Source of the DNA: CBDCGJ01 sp965216645
Lineage (GTDB): Bacteria; Pseudomonadota; Alphaproteobacteria; GCA-2731375
Length of the DNA stretch: 64,000 nt
Reading direction: 5' to 3'
Assembly: GCA_965216645.1 (NCBI GenBank)
Contig: CBDCGJ010000040.1
Coordinates: forward strand, 1-64,000
Shown one piece after another: positions 60,791-64,000 of the stretch. The translations under genes and the position numbers were made by a program. The notes under the pieces were generated by a model. That model was not told the DNA's origin, searched no databases, and saw only the letters and a list, made by a program, of their open reading frames with translations. How positions within the stretch are numbered: the stretch's first letter is position 1; each line of letters starts with the position of its first letter.

Positions 60791-61306
60791 TTAAGAGGTG
60801 AGGAGGGCGTCGATCTCGTTCTGCGCCATGGCGTCGTCGGCGCCGTGAATGATGGCGCTGGCCACATCGATCAGCTTCTGTAGATTTCGGGACAGGGTGC
60901 CGGCCGCCTCGCGCAGAGCATCCTCGCCGCCCTCGGCGATCAGGTTCGCCAGCTGCGCCCGGCCGCCTTGGACCAGGTCGTCCATGGCGACGACGGTGAC
61001 CTCAAAGGCGCTGCGCACCGGCATCGGTGCGTAGTCGTAAGCTTCGATCGCCAATTCCTTATCGCTGAAGCTGCTGTCGTGGAAGTGGTCCGGATAGCTT
61101 TTTGGCGCCCAGTCCATGACGTCGTCCAAGCATTCCGGCAGGTCCGGGACCATGTCGATCAGCATCACCACTTCGTTGAAATGATTGAGATAGTCGGTGG
61201 CAAGCAGGGTCTGGGGATCGATATTGGCCGCCGCGGCCAGCTGGCGGATTTCTTCCCGGCGGGAATCCTCCTCGATTTGCGCTGCGGCGTCAGACACTTT
61301 GGTCAC
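60791..61306 (-). CDS. Hypothetical protein ending in a FliM-like EIDALL motif
   Basis: A 171-residue acidic, helical, soluble protein. I do not recognise the family. It ends in DDAMAQNEIDALLTS, close to the N-terminal SQDEIDALL peptide with which FliM binds phosphorylated CheY. CheZ also binds CheY with a C-terminal peptide, but the CheZ catalytic QDLTGQ region is absent here. A link with chemotaxis is therefore only a guess. It stands alone between a terminator and the FAD oxidoreductase gene. Confidence 0.7.
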   Translation of the reverse strand: MTKVSDAAAQIEEDSRREEIRQLAAAANIDPQTLLATDYLNHFNEVVMLIDMVPDLPECLDDVMDWAPKSYPDHFHDSSFSDKELAIEAYDYAPMPVRSAFEVTVVAMDDLVQGGRAQLANLIAEGGEDALREAAGTLSRNLQKLIDVASAIIHGADDAMAQNEIDALLTS

Positions 61307-61377
61307 CTTCCTTCGTTCAACGATCGACTTCGCGAATGCTTAGTCGGTCATTCTGTCAGAAGTTGGTTGCCGAATTG

Positions 61378-62688
61378 TTAAGCGCCGCGCCAAGCGCGCC
61401 AGGCATCGCCGGCCTGCAGGCGCCAATAGACCATCTGCGCCACCAGACGGCCGATGTCGCCGCCGGCCCAGCCGAGGCCGAATCGGTCGAACGCGGTGTA
61501 GCGGTCGCTGCCTTCGTCGATCGCCTCCGCCAGCAGCAGCCCGGCCATGGATGTGGTGGTCATGCCGGAACCGCCGAACGCCTGGGCATACCAGACGCCA
61601 GGATCGAGGCGGCCGATCTGCGGCATCTTGTGGGTGGCGTAGCTCATGGTGCCCATCCAGGTCACTTCCGCATCGACATCGTCAAGCTGCGGATAGACCT
61701 TGCGCAGATCGTTCAGCATGATCTGCTTCAGCTTCGCCGGCTCGCTTCTGCGGGCGGCGATGCGGCCGCCCCAAAGAATGCGGCTGTCGTCCAAGGGCCT
61801 GTAATAATCGCTAGCGAAGCGGGTGTCGGCGATGGCGTAGGGCGCGCGGATCGCCTCCTTCAGCCGGTTGTCGCCGATCGGCTCCGTGGTGGTGACATAG
61901 GTGGCGATCGGCAGGATCGCGCGGCCGAGCTTGCCGTGCAGGCCGTCCTGATAGCCGCCCATGGCGAAGATCACATGGTCCGCCGTGACCTGGCCCTTGG
62001 GTGTCGTTATCCGCTTGTCGGATCCGCTCAGGTCCAAGCCGGTGGCCGGTGTCGCTTCGAAGACGCGGCCGCCCAGGTCAGAGATCGCCTGGGCAACACC
62101 GAGGCAGTAGTTGAGCGGATGGAACTGGAAGCTCTCGCGATCCAGCAGGCCGTCGTGATAGCGGGGCGAGGAGATCAGATCAGCCAGTTCGGACTGCGGT
62201 AGATATTCGTACTCGCGGTCGAAGACCTCGGCCATGAAATCACGGTGTTTCAGCATGTCGTCGCTGCCGGCGAACCAATTGGCGATCAGCACGCCGGGCT
62301 TGGGATCGACGCCGGCCATGGCATAGCGCTCGATCCGCTCTCTCACCAAACTCCAGCCTTCGCGGGAGAGGTCGTGCAGATGCCGCGTCGTCTCCCGGCC
62401 AAAGGATTTATACAGGCTGCTCAGGTCGCGGGCGAAACCGCCGGCGCCGACGAAGCCGCCATTGCGGCCGGAGGCGCCCCAACCGACCCGCTTCGCTTCA
62501 AGCAGACAGACCTCATGCCCTTTCTCCGCCAGACTCAGCGCGGTGTTCAGGCCGGCCAGGCCGCCGCCGATGACGCAGCATTCCGCCGTCACCTCCCCCT
62601 CGAGCCGCGGCCAGGGGTCGCGCAGAACACGGGTGCGGGCATAGTGACTGTCGATATAGTCGGCCAAACCGGTCTCCTTTCCGGGCAT
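61378..62688 (-). CDS. FAD-dependent amine/amino-acid oxidoreductase (DAO family, PuuB-like)
   Basis: A 436-residue flavoprotein. ECCVIGGGLAGLNTALSLAEKGHEVCLLEAKRVGWGASGRNGGF has the FAD GxGxxG loop and the GASGRNGG motif of gamma-glutamylputrescine oxidase-type enzymes. SDYYRPLDDSRILWGGRIAARR and YAQAFGGSGMTTTSMAGLLLAEAI follow in the order of that group. It oxidises an amine or amino acid, giving H2O2 or passing electrons onward. No polyamine genes flank it. It is divergent from the phosphotransferase gene. Confidence 0.9.
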   Translation of the reverse strand: MPGKETGLADYIDSHYARTRVLRDPWPRLEGEVTAECCVIGGGLAGLNTALSLAEKGHEVCLLEAKRVGWGASGRNGGFVGAGGFARDLSSLYKSFGRETTRHLHDLSREGWSLVRERIERYAMAGVDPKPGVLIANWFAGSDDMLKHRDFMAEVFDREYEYLPQSELADLISSPRYHDGLLDRESFQFHPLNYCLGVAQAISDLGGRVFEATPATGLDLSGSDKRITTPKGQVTADHVIFAMGGYQDGLHGKLGRAILPIATYVTTTEPIGDNRLKEAIRAPYAIADTRFASDYYRPLDDSRILWGGRIAARRSEPAKLKQIMLNDLRKVYPQLDDVDAEVTWMGTMSYATHKMPQIGRLDPGVWYAQAFGGSGMTTTSMAGLLLAEAIDEGSDRYTAFDRFGLGWAGGDIGRLVAQMVYWRLQAGDAWRAWRGA

Positions 62689-62745
62689 GCTTTGCCAATC
62701 CGCGGCGAAGCTATACTCTTATACCAACCCGACCGAAAGCACACG

Positions 62746-63768
62746 ATGAACGACGCAGAACAACCGGAACAGGAGCTGGCCGCGCAGCTGAGCGCGGCGC
62801 TGACCGAGACCTTCGGGCAGGCGCCGGCGATCGCCGGTCTGCTGAAGCTGCCGGCCGGCGCGAGTCGGGAGACCTGGTCCTTCACCGCCACGGCGGAACG
62901 CGAGACGGCGGAATTGATCCTGAAGCGCGATCCGCCGGCGACCAAGCCGATGACCGTGGATGGCGTCGAGGTCACCCACGGCGTCGACCGGATGACCGAG
63001 GCCCGCCTTATGCAACGGGCCGGCGCCGCCGGCGTGCCGGAGCCTGAAGTGCTGGCGATCAGCACGGCGGACAACCCCCTGGGCGCCGGCTTCGTGATGC
63101 GGCGGGTGCCGGGAGAATCTCTCGGCGGCCGTATCGTCCGGCAGCCGGACTTCGCCGATGCCCGCAAGGTGCTGGCGTTTCAATGCGGCGAGGCGCTGGC
63201 CAAACTGCATGCGATCCCCACGGACGAGCTGCCCACCCTGCGCGGGCTCGATCCCGCCGCCCATCTGGCGCTCTATGCCGATACCCTGCACCGCTTCGAC
63301 ACGCCGCAGCTCGGTTTCGAATACGGCATTCACTGGCTGACCGAGCGGCTGGAACTGGCCGGCGGGCGCCATGGTCTGACACATGGCGACTTCCGCAACG
63401 GCAATCTGATTGTCGATCGGGACGGGCTGGCGGCGGTGCTGGATTGGGAGCTTGGCCATCTCGGCGATCCGATGTGCGATCTCGGTTGGCTTTGCATCCG
63501 CTCATGGCGCTACGGCGTCACGGAGTTGCCGGTCGGCGGCTTCGGTCGGCGCGCGGATCTGTTCGCCGGCTACGAGGCCGGTGGCGGTCCGCCGGTGGAT
63601 CCGGAGGTCGTGCGGTTCTGGGAAATCTTCGGCTGCCTGCGCTGGGGCATCATGTGCCTGCAGATGGGTTATGCGCATATCAGCGGCAGCTACCGCTCCG
63701 TCGAACGGGCGGTGATCGCGCGCCGGGCGGCGGAAACCGAATACGACCTGCTGCAATTGTTGGATTGA
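62746..63768 (+). CDS. Aminoglycoside-phosphotransferase-fold kinase (acyl-CoA dehydrogenase-associated type)
   Basis: A 340-residue kinase-like protein. The Brenner motif is HGDFRNGNLIVD, the DFG-equivalent is VLDWELGHLGDPMCDLG, and the N-terminal lobe has SRETWSFTATAERETAELILKRDP. This is the ACAD10/11 N-terminal type, which phosphorylates hydroxyacyl-CoA before elimination, often encoded near an acyl-CoA dehydrogenase and a DUF6285 protein. The ATG at 62746 is chosen; the frame open from 62245 is antisense read-through of the oxidoreductase gene. Confidence 0.9.
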   Translation: MNDAEQPEQELAAQLSAALTETFGQAPAIAGLLKLPAGASRETWSFTATAERETAELILKRDPPATKPMTVDGVEVTHGVDRMTEARLMQRAGAAGVPEPEVLAISTADNPLGAGFVMRRVPGESLGGRIVRQPDFADARKVLAFQCGEALAKLHAIPTDELPTLRGLDPAAHLALYADTLHRFDTPQLGFEYGIHWLTERLELAGGRHGLTHGDFRNGNLIVDRDGLAAVLDWELGHLGDPMCDLGWLCIRSWRYGVTELPVGGFGRRADLFAGYEAGGGPPVDPEVVRFWEIFGCLRWGIMCLQMGYAHISGSYRSVERAVIARRAAETEYDLLQLLD

Positions 63769-63802
63769 GGTGGACCGATGCTGGAGAGACGGAGACGACG
63801 CC

Positions 63803-64000
63803 ATGCCGCATGAGCGCCCGGATGCCTTCGAGTTGATCGAGGCGGTGCGCGAGTTTCTCATGGAGACGGTGATGCCCGGGATGCCGGGCCAGGCTGGCTT
63901 CCATGCGCGCGTCGCCGCCAACGCCCTGGCGATCGCCGGACGCGAATTGCGGGAGAACGAGGCCCTGAGCGCGGCGGAGGGCGACCGGCTGCGGCGGTTG
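63803..64000 (+). CDS. DUF6285-like protein, 3' end outside window
   Basis: The first 66 residues are visible: MPHERPDAFELIEAVREFLMETVMPGMPGQ, then HARVAANALAIAGRELRENEALSAAEGDRLRRL. This helical start is characteristic of the small DUF6285 proteins that follow ACAD10/11-type phosphotransferases. It begins 34 bp after the phosphotransferase stop, in the same operon. Its biochemical role is unknown. Confidence 0.75.
   Translation, partial: MPHERPDAFELIEAVREFLMETVMPGMPGQAGFHARVAANALAIAGRELRENEALSAAEGDRLRRL

Noticed and set aside
60791..61306. CheZ phosphatase
   Set aside because: The catalytic QDLTGQ-type helix of CheZ is missing; only the C-terminal peptide resembles a CheY-binding motif.
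1..64000. tRNA, rRNA, prophage or integrative element
   Set aside because: No tRNA-like cloverleaf, rRNA sequence, integrase or phage structural gene was recognised anywhere in the window.

Overview
This 64 kb window is high-GC chromosomal DNA, most likely from an alphaproteobacterium of the Rhodospirillales type. That placement is inferred from gene order (ftsE-ftsX-ydcF-plsC beside a zinc-ribbon/DUF3426 gene and hpt) and protein style; no rRNA or tRNA was seen. Coding is dense on both strands. No CRISPR array or prophage was seen, and there is one complete insertion sequence.

Layout. 1-13 kb is mostly housekeeping: the end of PEP carboxylase, a frameshifted ligase-associated DEXH helicase, an adenylate cyclase fused to an alpha/beta hydrolase, a minus-strand ftsEX-ydcF-plsC-SDR-thioesterase run, hpt, xth, a FAH-family hydrolase and a MarR regulator. 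13-21 kb holds a GMC oxidoreductase, a REPIN-like element and a peptide-type ABC transporter whose fused double ATPase gene carries five single-base insertions. 21-26 kb holds an AAA ATPase, a ferritin-like protein, a truncated haemoglobin directly ahead of a PAS-coiled-coil adenylate cyclase, and a toxin-antitoxin pair in AT-rich DNA. 26-33 kb holds a glycosyltransferase, a GNAT enzyme, a copper chaperone, two secreted His-rich proteins and an ECF sigma/anti-sigma/metal-sensor operon with a four-EF-hand protein.

The most notable region is 33-54 kb. A minus-strand series of genes encodes an RTX-like repeat protein (28 units of about 18 residues), three TPR-sulfotransferases, and the ATPase and adaptor of a type I secretion system. 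Across a divergent promoter with strong dyads lie a free sulfotransferase and a GT4 glycosyltransferase. Beyond these are two paralogous GT-A-like proteins, a TylF-type methyltransferase and two UGT-like glycosyltransferases. I read this as a locus that makes, exports and probably sulfates and/or glycosylates a calcium-binding surface protein or associated polymer. The modification step is inference.

54-64 kb has a 17-kDa-antigen-type lipoprotein, a CoA-transferase/TetR/serine-hydrolase group, an IS5-type element lying inside a 27-bp inverted repeat, an SDR, a gene-free 415-bp stretch with a DnaA-box match, a candidate small RNA and two terminators, then a hypothetical protein ending in a FliM-like EIDALL motif, a FAD oxidoreductase, and a phosphotransferase followed by a DUF6285-like gene cut by the window end. 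Six single-base insertions in otherwise intact genes (one at 1244, five between 19.56 and 20.78 kb) look more like sequencing errors than decay.
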